Shown here one piece after another: positions 1-11,523 of a DNA stretch of 64,000 bases (positions are counted from its first letter, which is position 1; every line of letters begins with the position of its first letter). Origin of the DNA: Schizophyllum amplum (lineage: Eukaryota > Basidiomycota > Agaricomycetes > Agaricales > Schizophyllaceae); assembly GCA_007026445.1 (NCBI GenBank), contig VDMD01000088.1:1-64000 (forward strand). Reading direction: 5' to 3'. Under the pieces are notes generated by a model. The model worked only from the letters and a program-made list of their open reading frames with translations. It was not told the DNA's origin and made no database searches. The translations under genes were made by a program, and so were the position numbers.

Positions 1-3000
1 GTGCGTGCTTTACACTGCTTTACGGATCCAAACATCGCGTTGCTTTAGGTCTCCGATTTTTGCCTGTGCTTACGGCCCCGATTCATGCACTCTGAGCGAC
101 GTACGGCCCCGAACATCGCGTTGCTTTAGGGCCCCAACTTCAACGTAGTCTTACGAATTGCATGGGTCACGCGCATCGCGCCACCGCTCCCACAGCGCGA
201 GACTATCACTGCACGTGCCCTTGTACGCGCCACCGAATCATTGTCCTCGTACGCACTGCTCTGACGGGAATACGCTGATTTCCACAAGCCAGTCAATCGT
301 CGCTCTAGTCAACCTAAACTCGACGGACTATCACTCTCGACTGTCGGTCGCTCTCCGCGAGCAGTCGCCCTATTTTATTATCGCACTGCGTCAATAATAA
401 TTGATTATCGTTCTTCTAGGTTGATCGTTCCACGCTTCTCGGCCTGTCGCTCCAATCGGCCTACACGCGTGGTGGCAGAGAGCGTGCCTCCAAAGTCCGC
501 GGCGCTGGCGGTGGGCGCCTAACCATGTTCGGGCGTCAGTCGCGTAGACCGCGCTCAGGCGTCGGTCGCCAGCGGTAACCTGGCTCGGGCGGAGGGCGCC
601 TGACCGCCGCGCTGCCGAAAGGTCGCCTGACCACGCATGGGTTCGTCGGCGATCAAAGAGGGCGCGCAGATTTTGAAAGCGTGGCAGGAGGGCGAGAAGT
701 AGCGCAGATGCATCAGGAAAAAAAATAATGTCTACCAGGTGCTATGTAGACTATATAGTAGTTATATATTGCTTGACAAGTACCCTCATATTTAGATTCA
801 TCTAGCTGAGGGCAACACTTTATAGTGCCACATAGCTCAAGGCGATGCTCTATAGCGCCCTATAGCTCAGCTATAGCTGGCCATAGCTACTGTATTCACC
901 AGCCAAGCTATGGGAACTCGTCGGATTCCATTGCTTTAGAAGCTCATGCAGAGAGTAATAGCAAGGGATAACTGAATTCAATTCTAATCTACTGATACTT
1001 CTGATACACAGGTGCTACGGATTCGTACTACGGATTACCGCTTCACCGCCACTCAACCGGAGGATAAAACAGATCATGACGAGGCAACGCGGACGAGCGC
1101 GCGCACACTCAGATGACGTCGGGGGAGATGACCTGTTGGCAGCAAGGCGTGCCCGTGGTAAGGAGGGGAGGAGGTGGATCGCGCGCATAAGCGTGCTTGA
1201 CGCCACCTGATTCCAACTCAGACGCGTCGGGCGAAGGAGCGGGTAAATCTGGCAGGACAAAATGAGCGACTGCACTTGCGATGGCTTCAGCAGACGTACC
1301 AGATACGACCGGGCATCATACTGAATGCCATCGAGGTCCTGCCTGGGGCAACCAAGCTCTGCCCGTTGAGCTAGCTCAGCAGGCCGTTCGCAGACGCCAC
1401 CTCCGTAACATGCGCCCGTAACCGCAGCTCTTGTCCGCAGGCCGACACGATCTTCGCATTCACAACCTGCCTGCACCGCGAGACACTGTATGGGGGTCAT
1501 CCAGCGCATAGCCAGTCTACAGCCCACAATATGCAGGACCAAACGAGGCACGACGGTGGAAGGCAAGACGCCGAGAGAGTGACGATGGTGGAACGGGACA
1601 AGACGGAGCGAGCACGCAAGCGGAAAATATTTAGAATATCACGTGACTCGATGATCCCATCAAATCCCATCCACAAACTTTCTAAGTCCCTTGCAGTCCG
1701 CCGCCGCCGCGCTACCAACTGACGGGACGACCAGTGTCTGCCTCAATTATTCCGACTTTTTATTTAAGCAGCGCTTAGGCCACAATGTGCATATCATCCA
1801 TTGGTCTCGATATGATTGAAGTCGTCAGTCTGAATTGCTTGTAATGAAAGGGATAGAACACTGACTTCTGTCGATGCAGTCTTCTTAGTACCCTTATATT
1901 TTACGTGAAGGTATATAGTGTTATATTACCATATGCCTAAGCTATAGTCAAATATCGATGCTATAAAGATAACTACTCGGCTATGGAGTGCTATGTACAC
2001 TCCTGCTGAACTCTGGAGTGCTATAGAGGCTATCACGTCTCCGGAGTTGCAGGCCCGGCCACATAGCGCTGCAGAGCTTGGCGGCGTGCTCCTTACCATT
2101 TGGTTTTTTCCTGATGTGTGCCAGAAGCTGAAGAGCCGGCGAGCTGATGAAGGGCTGGCGACAGCTCGTAGAGGCGCGGCGATAATTCTGAGGTGCGCGA
2201 TAACGGTTCATGGGGTGCTCGCTGACATAGGTGATACTCCAGTTGAAAGAAGAGCTGGTCACCCGTATCAGGATCGCTAAGGGTTCACCGTGTTCCAGGG
2301 AGAATCGGTGTCTTCCAAGGAAGCTCAGTCACGCCTCGGCGACCCAATGAAGCTCAGAAGGCCGGCGTCCAAGGATAGGCAAGCAGACCACGACGCTCAT
2401 CAAACGCTCATGACGATTTGTGTGCGAAGGGCTGATTCCGACTTGCCAGCGCGTACAATATCTTGAAAGCGCACGGGATGCCGTATGCCCTGCGAGCACG
2501 CGCGACGTTATTCGGTTGAGTTCGTCTCAATTCCTCGCGGGCTCCTAAATCCCTCGGGATTGTTGGACGATGAACGTGTCGTAAGCGCTAAGTTCGCGAT
2601 CAGGAGATACAGGTCGACACGATCGAGAGGTGTAGCTCGTGCCACCGAGAAGTGTACAGTAGGCCACCGCGATGGGCAACGACGCGCGAGAAGCACTGAG
2701 AGAGCCGTAAGTCGAGTGGAAAATCTGACGAGACAATGACGGTGCGCCACCGCGCGCTCTGCCAGCAAGCCAACAACAAGCTCTGAAGGGCAGGAAGATA
2801 ATGATCTTCAAAGTTCAAGTATATTTTTTGAGTGGTCCATTGGTGAGTGCAATGTCCACTTTGAATGGTCCAACAGCTCTTTGCCTCATTGGAAGCGGCG
2901 GCCGCTGTTTCGCAAAGGTGAGAGCTTTCGCGGGTTCTAGCTCAAGCATGAACCGAGTTCAGACGATCGCGAGGCACGCCTTGAATGAGAGTCGCGTCGC

Positions 3001-3590
3001 TGTGGCGCGGGGTCGTCGGCCTGCTGCTGAAGGCGAAGGAATATTCGGCCGACGACGTCTGCCATGCAAATACGTACGAATATGCCAGAACCGATTCGGC
3101 CTGCAATGTCGGACGTGGCCATACGGTACGAGCCCGCTTATTCCGTTCGCATAACGCTGACCTCCAGCCAATGTAAGCTATTACGCACACGGTCTGAGAT
3201 TATGAAGCTTTACGGGCGCAACGATGTTCCTGCACGTCCTCGAAATGGGGCGCGCGGCGCTACCGTGTGTAGCCGTGTGTACGCCATTGTTGGGGATTGA
3301 TGGTGCCGTCATGTTTCCGGATGGGGAAGAGGAGGCGTGGGAATTTCACGTCAACCTTTCCAGGCATGCCTTGTGACGTTGCTTAAGCCCGATTTAGCAA
3401 CGACTGTCTTGGCCCCTCTTTGCGCAGCCCGTGCAGCGGATTCCACAGAAAAGAAAAGCGCAGGAAAAAGGCCAGAAAATGCGCTGCAGCATGGGACATG
3501 GGATTGGCAACCGGTTGTGGTGACGGACAACGGAGACACCGTGCGCGCCGCGGGGACAAATTCGGGCGCAAAAGCAAGCGAGCGCGGCGC
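1..3590. other. Intergenic region, no convincing gene
   Basis: I see no ORF with protein-like composition, splice structure or recognisable motif on either strand. The longest ORF (1015-1566, minus) reads as low-information sequence. The stretch holds degenerate repeats: a 19-bp exact direct repeat at 31-49 and 112-130, CG-rich degenerate repeats at about 500-640 built on GGCGCCTGACC/GGCGTCAG, and AT-rich 'tatagct' repeats at about 800-900. Confidence 0.5.
31..130. repeat. Imperfect direct repeat, two copies
   Basis: The 19-mer aacatcgcgttgctttagg occurs at 31-49 and again at 112-130. Similar flanking words (ggccccga, gctttac) recur between them, so this is probably the edge of a degenerate tandem array cut by the window start. 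Confidence 0.6.
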
Positions 3591-3593
3591 TCC

Positions 3594-3601
3594 TATAATA
3601 A
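3594..3601 (+). promoter_or_regulatory. TATA-like box upstream of the Zn2Cys6 gene
   Basis: The motif TATAATAA lies about 115 bp before the chosen ATG at 3716 in otherwise GC-rich sequence. Position and composition fit a core promoter element. No transcript data support it. Confidence 0.35.
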
Positions 3602-3715
3602 ACTGATCGACGGGGCGCGCGATCTCATCTGCAGCCCAGATCGGATGCGTATAAGGCGTTGCCCTTTTTGAGACGCGTCGCCCCTCAGCCACACTCCTCC
3701 TTGTCCCGAACCACC

Positions 3716-5621
3716 ATGATGACCTTCCAACACCCGTACGAGCATTCCCCGTCGCAGTCCTGGCGCTCGTTCCCCGACGAGTACGACCGTCCGCCCGCCC
3801 TCCCCCAGGTCCCGCTCATCCCCCGCCAGCCGGCGGCCTTTGACGACCACTACTACAGTGACAGCGACTACCTCTATCACAGCCAGCACCGCCAGCAGCA
3901 CACTTCGCATTCGCTGTACCCTGCACCGCCGCACTTTGAGCCCCTGCACATGGCCTCGGGCGTCGCCCACCCGCAGCCGCAGGGCTGGGCCCCAGAGACC
4001 TTTCACGCCGTCCCTCAGGGCTTCTCCCCTTACGAAGGCTTTCCAGCGGGCTCATCATTTCCCCCACCGCGGCTCGAGCCGCCTTCGCTGCAGCCCCGTC
4101 ACCCCTCCGCGATGGCTGGACCCCTTGACCCCGGTGGTGGCGTTTTCTATCGATCGCCCGAGCACCCACGTCTACGCACAGCGCAGGCTTGCGAAAAGTG
4201 CCGCGTCCGCAAAGCCAAGGTGCGTCGCCCGGTGCCACCTTACGATTAGATCTCTGATATTTCGACAGTGTAGCGGTGACCACCCGTCCTGCAAGCGCTG
4301 CATGGCGCGAGGTCTCGCCTGCGAGTACGCCAAGGAGGGTCGCACGCGCGGTCCTAATAAGACGAAGAAGCAGAACAATTCCGACGGCCCCGCCACGATC
4401 GCAGGCCCCAGCAAAGATGCAGCCGCCTCGCGCTCAGCGAGTAAGCCCCCAACGCCTTCGACGCCTCCGATGAATGTCGTGAATCACCTGCACAAGGAGG
4501 TCAACAAGCGCATGTCGTTGCCGACGCTGCCTCGCCCCCATCGGCTGTCTCTCAGCATGGGCGAGCATCGCGCCGAGCGGCCGCGTCCGCCCGACCTGCG
4601 CCTCGAGTCGCACTCCATGCTATACCGTCTCGAGGGTGATGGCTCCTCTCGACAAGTACAGGACGTCTCGCCGCGCGGGATTCACGACGAGTCCCGTCGA
4701 AGAGTACAGCACGACACCCCGCGCCGATTACACGCCCACAGCCTCAGCGCTGGCGCCGTCAGCCCCGGGCTAACGCCGCGCTTCCCGCCTCCCGGATCTT
4801 CTGGCCGCAACCTCGACGGGTTGGCTAGCCACGACGTCGCCCCGATCTCGAGGCGCAGCCGCGAGGGCTCATACGATGGGTCGAGCTGCTCGTCTGAAGG
4901 CATCGGGATGTATGCGTCACAGGACGGCAGCGGCACGAGCTCATAGTACGTCGCCGTCTCCCGTCACTTCACCTTCGGCTGCGGGCCCTGATGCTCTCTG
5001 CCCGTCAGTCCGAGCTCGTTGCGCTCTCCCCTTGAGTCGCCCGGCCACACGGGACTCACGTACCCGGACGACGTGGGCGCATATATGGACAAATCGGGCG
5101 CATATATGGACAAATCGGGCGCATATATGGAGGGCAGGAACGCGTACAGCGACGAGAGGACCGCATACACCCACATCGGCGGCACGGACCTCGAAGGCGG
5201 CGCATACACCCACATCAGCAACGATGGCGGCGCATACACGGACCACGCGATGGCTTACGCGGGCTGGGACGCGCTCCCCGCGCCGCAGCCGCACTCGGCG
5301 GAGACGTTCGCGTTCGCGGGCGAGCAGCAGGGCTGGGAGCACGGCAAGATGGAGCAGCATGAGATGCTGGACGGCGCGCACGGTGGGATCCAGAGCGGGA
5401 TTCACAACGATGGCGGGATGTCGCTCGACGGCGGGGTGCAGCACGACCCGATGCACGGCGGACACGGCGACATGATGCACGGCGGGCCTGACGCGATGCA
5501 CGCGGACGCGCTGCGCCACGATGCGCAGTTTGCCCCCGGGGACATGGCGTTCGGCGGCGGCATGAGCGCGGTGGGTCACCTGGGCGCGACTCATCCAGGC
5601 GCGGCCGGGGGTCAACTATAA
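3716..5621 (+). CDS. Zn2Cys6 fungal transcription factor
   Basis: Probable DNA-binding transcription regulator acting in the nucleus. Model: exons 3716-4219, 4269-4945 and 5009-5621, in phase throughout, 597 aa. The zinc cluster follows the family spacing CX2CX6CX6CX2CX6C (ACEKCRVRKAK | CSGDHPSCKRC...) at about residues 162-187. Intron 1 (GTGCGT...CAG) falls exactly before the third Cys, so the finger forms only after splicing. A basic linker (RTRGPNKTKK) follows the cluster. The rest is low complexity: Pro/Gln-rich N-terminus, Ser/Arg-rich middle, and a Gly/His/Asp/Met-rich C-terminus with GAYMDKS and MHGG repeats. I chose the ATG at 3716 for its context (ccaccATGATG); an in-frame ATG at 3659 would add 19 residues. 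No fungal-specific TF middle domain is evident, and target genes cannot be inferred. Confidence 0.85.
5076..5138 (+). repeat. 21-bp tandem repeat inside the Zn2Cys6 gene
   Basis: Two exact copies and one diverged copy of a 21-bp unit (5076-5096, 5097-5117, 5118-5138), each encoding a heptad of the form GAYMDKS. The number of copies could vary between strains without breaking the frame. Confidence 0.85.
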
Positions 5622-8345
5622 CGGGGCCAGGCTGACGGGTGCGAACGACCGGCATGTCTCGACGGGCAAGACGGTTTACGTGTCTGGCAGGCGGCGCTCG
5701 ACGTGTCTGGCAGGCCGGGCGATGTGGCGATGTGTCTAGCTCTGTCGCCGTTGTCTCACCCGTCGATCACCTCTCAGCGCTAGCGCATAATCCGACCAAG
5801 CGCCAAAAATTCCAATTTCGCACGGACGCCCACCACGCGCAGCCATACACCATGCACCTCGAGCACCACACGCGCGACGTCGGGTGTCTCGACGCCTCGT
5901 CGTCGTCATCGCTACCTTACTCATTTATCACATCGCCGGTCGTCGCGTCTCCAGCCCTCGTCTCATCCTGCACTCTTCTCGACCACAGCTTGTATAATTT
6001 CCACTTCTCACTCTTCCTCATCTCGTCGCGGTCCTGTTTTCATGATGCCCCTCCCGATTTCATCGCCCCCCTCCCGATATCCTCATCCTCATCCTCATCG
6101 TACCGCACCCCTCACGCTCACCTCGCTATCGTACTTCTCGCCGCCGCTCAAAACCGGACACTGTAGCCTTCGCAAGCCGAACACTGTCGCACTCGCATCC
6201 CGCACCCATATCCCGGACATTGTTGTATCACAAGCACCCCTACCATACAGCCACCGACTACACCGGCATATATTCCTATAGATCGCTTTCCTAACATACT
6301 TGGCTTTTCCACTAAACTGTATCGGTTCTCTCGGTTCTCTCGTATATTGGGTTTTTCCTACCGTGTATTCGCTCTCCTAACGTATATCGCTTTCCTAACA
6401 TATACGCCGGTATGCACCTCTCAGTACTTGGTCTCAGCCCTCGGTTTCTTTCCACACAGTTTCTCCTTACTCAAGCAGTCCACGGTCCTCGCGCACATAC
6501 ACGGCGTGCTGTAGCATATAATTTCCAGGGGGTTTTCTGTGCCGTGTTCTCTCGCAACGATACCTGTTCTCCGTTCGAGGTCCGTTTCCTCCCGTCGCGC
6601 GTGCAGTGTCGTCCTCCTCCGCGGCTGTCCTTCCTGTCTTGGTGCTCGTCTCGCTTTGTCGAAGGTACAAAATCTTGCAGGTTTTGAGGGATCCACCCTC
6701 ACCCGGCGGTGGTGCGAGCACGCTGCCTTGATATTCATCCGACAGGCTGCCTGCAGCTGGCTGTGCATGCCACACCAGCAGCCGGCGCCGGGCCCGTATG
6801 ATTGCGAGCGAACCCTGGGGCCCCGCCGAGGAACGAGGCAGTGGGTAGGGTGAGCGAGCAACACTGACTAACCCACGTGATCCATAGGCCTCCTTCCCAC
6901 GTAAACAAGTACAACATTTCGTTTCCACTTTTTTGGCTGGCGGGAATGTCGGGCGCTGCAGCGCCCGCATTTTCGCCGTTCTTCCTCATTCAAGGTCTAG
7001 TGTGTGTTCCATAACGTACAATAAAATTGTTTCTCAACTTTTCGCGCAGCAAGACACTCAGTTCTAGTCATTCTAGCCGGCGCGGCCGCGCCGGCGGCTG
7101 AAGCGACTCACGACTCGCAGAGTCAGTGCAATTCAGAGTCGCAGGGCTACGCGCGCCCCGGCCGTGGGACTGTGGTGTTCAGTGTTGCTCGCGCTCTCAG
7201 GTCCCAGCGAGCACCCCGTGGCTTGCCACCCGCCTATGTTATTTTCTCCGTTTACTGGGCACGCGTAAGCAGCTTGCTTACGGAGCGGCTGAAGGCTGAA
7301 TAGATGGAACATCTTTCCGAGATACAGTACTCGCCGAGAGTTGGACGACAGGATGATCATGATATTCCATGGTATACCCTTCAATCTTCCCAAACAGGAA
7401 AACGAACATCAGTCACGAGCTTCGGGAGCGCTTCGACCCACAAAAAGCCGACTGGCAGGCGCTCAGAAATTGAACTTGGCAGAATATCGGCGGCATGATC
7501 AGGTCGGTCTCGTGCCGCGTGCGTCTCGGGCTGCCTCTGCGCGGTGGACAAGTGGACGGGTGCTCGGATATATTCGAGAACTGAGTATGGTTGTAAAGCA
7601 AGAGGTGAGGAACCTAGAACGAATTGGAACACACTCCGTCTACGCGGTGGAAGCACGGACAACTGAGCGGGTGGAGGACGGGCGGGTGGAGGACGGGCGT
7701 ATGACATATAGTGAGAGGACAGTATGGTGAAAAGACGCTGGACCAAGGGGACGCAGGGCCGGATGCGGTGTTGACGCGTACCACGGTACCGCTGCCACCT
7801 ACTGAAGGCGTTCACGGTCACACAGACCTGGAACCTGGTTGGGACAGACAGACGCGTATGTAACTGACTTGAAGGATTAGCTTCCAAGGTATGGGGTCCT
7901 TTTGAGGAGCGCGATGCGCCAGAGAGTTGTATGCTCGACTCGAACTCAGGTGGAAAGCAGGCAAGATCGAAAAGGCAAGCGGTTCCCACGAACATGATCG
8001 TGCTTCAGATGGCGGCCCGCCGGCGCCGGCGCGGTTGTTCTTGAACAGGAACATGCAAACACGACGGTCAACATGAAGAGGCTGTCGTTGTATATGTCGA
8101 GACATGCAAAAGTTATGCACATGTACAACTGTACCGTGCCGCCACCGTCGGGGACGGCTGCCCGGCGTCGGAAAGCACCGCCTTGAAGCTTGAAACGTTG
8201 GCGAGCCGCGACAACATGCGCTCAGTAATCGGAACCGATCTCCTTGATCTTCGTTACTTATACCCCACAGCGCCAATGGGCGCGCTTAATAGCCAGCGCC
8301 TTCTTCCCCTTTTCCCTTCACGACTTACGGACAGACAAGCTCACT
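5622..8345. other. Intergenic region between TF and GMC oxidase
   Basis: No gene recognised. It holds the 3' flank of the transcription factor, a short TCATCC microsatellite near 6080-6098, a run of related CTAACRTAT/TCGGTTCTC words at about 6290-6410, a perfect 20-bp GC palindrome at 7076-7095, and a doubled 15-bp unit (gggtggaggacgggc) near 7670-7700. The last part before 8346 is the promoter of the oxidase; I see no clear TATA box. Confidence 0.45.
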
Positions 8346-10917
8346 ATGTTGCGGTCACTGCGATCCCTGACACTCATTGCTATCTATGCGTCCTACGTGG
8401 ATGCGTCCCCCCTCACGAAACGCGCATCTGGCGTGACTAATTCCGCGGACGGCGCGAATGGCCAAACCTTCGACTACATCGTTGTGGGCGGTGGTGCGTT
8501 TGGTATTTGCCTTCTAAGACTCATACTGAATCGCGTACAGGCCTCGCTGGTATGACGGTGGCTGGGCGCCTTGCCGAGGACGCAAGCGTTACTGTGCTTA
8601 GCATCGAAGCGGGCGCAGATAATCGGCAAGACGAGCGCGTATACAATATCTACAATTACGGTCAGGCATTTGACACCGAACTCGACTGGGCTTGGCCCAC
8701 AGACCAAGGACGGGAAATGCGTGGGTTCGTGTCTTACCCTTCTGCTTGCGAATGACACGCTAAACACACCTCGTTTATCCAGGGGAAAGACTCTCGGCGG
8801 CTCATCTTCGATCAACGGTGGACACTGGACGCGCGGCTCGTCATCACAGTATGACGGCGTATTCAGCCTGCTCGATGATGCCGAGCAGGCAGGATGGACG
8901 TGGGACGGGGTATTCGAGTACATGAAGAAGGTACGTCTCTTGCACGACATAATCCGTTCAAAAGCGGCCCCACTCATGACATCTGCAGGCCGAGACCTGG
9001 TCCGCGCCGAACGACCAGCAGCAAGCGAAAGGCGCAGAATCGGTGGCCGACTATCATGGAACCTCAGGCCCCGTTCAGGTCACATTCCCCGATGCCATGT
9101 ACGGCGGACCACAGCAGGGCGCTTTCATCGACACTATCACGAACGTTACCGCCATGCAGCACATCTCCGACATTGGCGGCGGCAACGCGAACGGCGTAGC
9201 TATTACGGCACAGGTACGTCCCCCTTACAGTCTCTCTCCCAGCCCTCTCTACCAGCGAGATCCCTCTACTCGCGCATTTGCTTATCGCTGGCATTTCAGA
9301 CGATGAACTGGCAAGACAATGATTACCGCTCGTCGGCCCCGCAAGCCTACCTAACGCCGGTCGAGTCCGCGCGCACAAATTGGCTGACAGTCACGGAGCA
9401 TATGGTCAGTTTTGAAAGTTCTTCAGCGTGAGCTTCTTTGGCCTCCGTTGTTTATGGCGCTCGAGATCCCTCGCTCACGCAATTCGAATCAGGTCACCAA
9501 AATTACCTGGGCAAACGCGTCGGTGCCAGCTGCTGCGTCTGGTGTCGAGTTCGCGCCTGCGAGCGGCGGGAACACGCGTTATACGGCCATGGCTTCACGT
9601 GAGGTAATTGTTGCCGCCGGTGCGATTCAGGTATGCAATTGTTTTCTGGCTCAACAGAAGGTGTCGTTTCATCTCATTTGTCGTCAGAGCCCTGCCCTCC
9701 TACAACTCTCCGGCATCGGGGACCACAGCCATCTCGACTCGATTGGTGTTAGCACCGTTGTCGAGCTTCCGACCGTCGGGAGGAACCTCCAGGAACAGGT
9801 AGGACATTTTAGCGCGAACATTTGTGGCGTATCGAATTCACCAATCATGCAGACGATGAACTCTCTTGGTGCGGGTGGCAACTTCGACTATGGCGGCCAG
9901 GGCCCCTCAGGATGCATCGCGTATCCAAACATCTACGAGCTCTTCGGAGACCAGGCATCCAGCAAGGTCGAGAAGATCCAGAGCTCGCTGTCGTCTTGGG
10001 CACAGTCACAGGCTGCGTCGGCCCTTTCCGCCGAGGCGCTTGAGACGATTTACGGCGTGCAGGCCGATCAGATCATCAATAACAATGGTGAGCTCGACTG
10101 CATTTTCCTGCAGATGCTCTGATTTTGACGGCCTTCCTTCAGCCCCCGTCGCCGAGCTCTTCTTCGATACGGGCTACCCTGCGTATGTCTCATCCTTCTG
10201 CAACACAGAGGAAGATATTGACTTCTATCTAGTGACCTGGGGATTGATATGTGGCAACTCCTCCCTTTCAGCCGTGGCAGCGTGTTAGCTAGCGTGTGTA
10301 CTTCTCGCCTCTCTCCTTTCCATCACCATCCCAACGTAAGGCCAGAATACACACTGACGCCCAACCACCAGGCCGACCCCTTCACGAAGCCGACCATCAG
10401 CGTTAACTATTTCAGCGCCGACATCGACCTCGACATGCAAGTCGGTGGCGCGCGCCTAGCCCGCAAGGTACTCTCCAGCGCACCTCTTAGGTGAGTAACA
10501 TGATCACACGCGAACTCAGATCTTCTGCTAACACCCCTCCAGCGACCTTTCCACTGGCGAGATTGTTCCCGGTACGGATGCCGTCGCCGACGACGAGGCG
10601 CGCGGCTCCGATGAAGCTTGGTCCTCGTGGATCTTGGATGGCTTCGCGGCCGTGCACCATCCCATCGCGACGTGCGCGATGATGAAGCGGGAGCTGGGTG
10701 GTGAGTCTGCGGCGTTTGGATAGAAATACTCGCGGTTGCCACAATTGACCCCTCATCCAATCTAGGCGTTGTCGGCTCTGACCTGAAGGTGTACGACACG
10801 GCAAACGTGCGCGTAGTTGATGCGTCTGTGCTGGCGCTTCAGGTCAGCGCGCATTTGTCTTCCACTCTCTACGGTATTGCAGAGAAGGCGGCCGACATTA
10901 TCAAAGCCTCTTACTGA
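8346..10917 (+). CDS. GMC oxidoreductase, glucose-oxidase-like, secreted
   Basis: FAD-dependent oxidase of the glucose-methanol-choline family; likely oxidises a sugar or alcohol outside the cell and yields H2O2. Thirteen exons in phase (8346-8493, 8541-8724, 8783-8930, 8989-9213, 9300-9404, 9493-9630, 9688-9798, 9853-10087, 10143-10182, 10233-10293, 10372-10490, 10543-10700, 10766-10917) give 607 aa, the usual family length. A signal peptide (MLRSLRSLTLIAIYASYVDAS) is followed by the FAD motif DYIVVGGGLAG, split by intron 1. GMC signature 1 (GKTLGGSSSINGG) and signature 2 (GAIQSPALLQLSGIG) are present. The C-terminus has both active-site His regions: VHHPIATCAMM and VSAHLSSTLYG. The GGVVGSDLKVY stretch and ADPFTKPTISVNYF resemble glucose oxidase more than aryl-alcohol oxidase. 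The Gly before TC in the first His motif is Ala here. Substrate not assignable. Confidence 0.9.
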
Positions 10918-11523
10918 GGGTCATCCTTATCATCTACAAGGACTGAGGCGCGGGACGATGGACTTGGCATTGTATCTAATTTATATCCCCGCATGTGTTC
11001 ATCGACGCTGACGACACCGCGACCCGTCGCGCCGTTACTTACGCACCCCAGCGCTTCGGCGACCTGCGTCAAGAGCGCGTCGCACTTTCGCCGGTGGACA
11101 GTGTCCACAAAGTACTACTATTTATCGAGTCCTATTACTAGATGAGCGGTAGTCATACTTACTTCTTCTGCAACTATGTATCTATTTACAGTATAGTACT
11201 TACTTCACACAAGAGGTCAATGGACCGCCTCTTGCATACAAAAATAAGAATAAAGATATGAGAGGTGGTTCGTTGTTGGCATGATCGTCGAAGTCGTCAC
11301 AGTCTTCGTCCCCGTCCTCTCCTCATCATTGTTTTCCTCCGTGCCTGCTCCGTGCCTCAAATCGACCGTATCAAGGCTTACAGGTGATAGCAGCCTCTAG
11401 AATACAAACTTGACGACTCGCACAAGTGCCGGGAGTCTCTGAAAGAGCGCACCTGGTCCGATATAGGCGCTTGAATTTCGTCAGTACATGCCAAAAAGCA
11501 CTTGGGACGAACAATACTCACCA
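10918..11523. other. Convergent intergenic region
   Basis: Shared 3' region of the GMC oxidase (plus) and the kinase-like gene (minus). AT-rich sequence with TACTAT repeats near 11105-11200. No gene or RNA recognised. Confidence 0.5.

Noticed and set aside
1015..1566. 183-aa minus-strand ORF
   Set aside because: No domain, no splice partners, composition of random translation.
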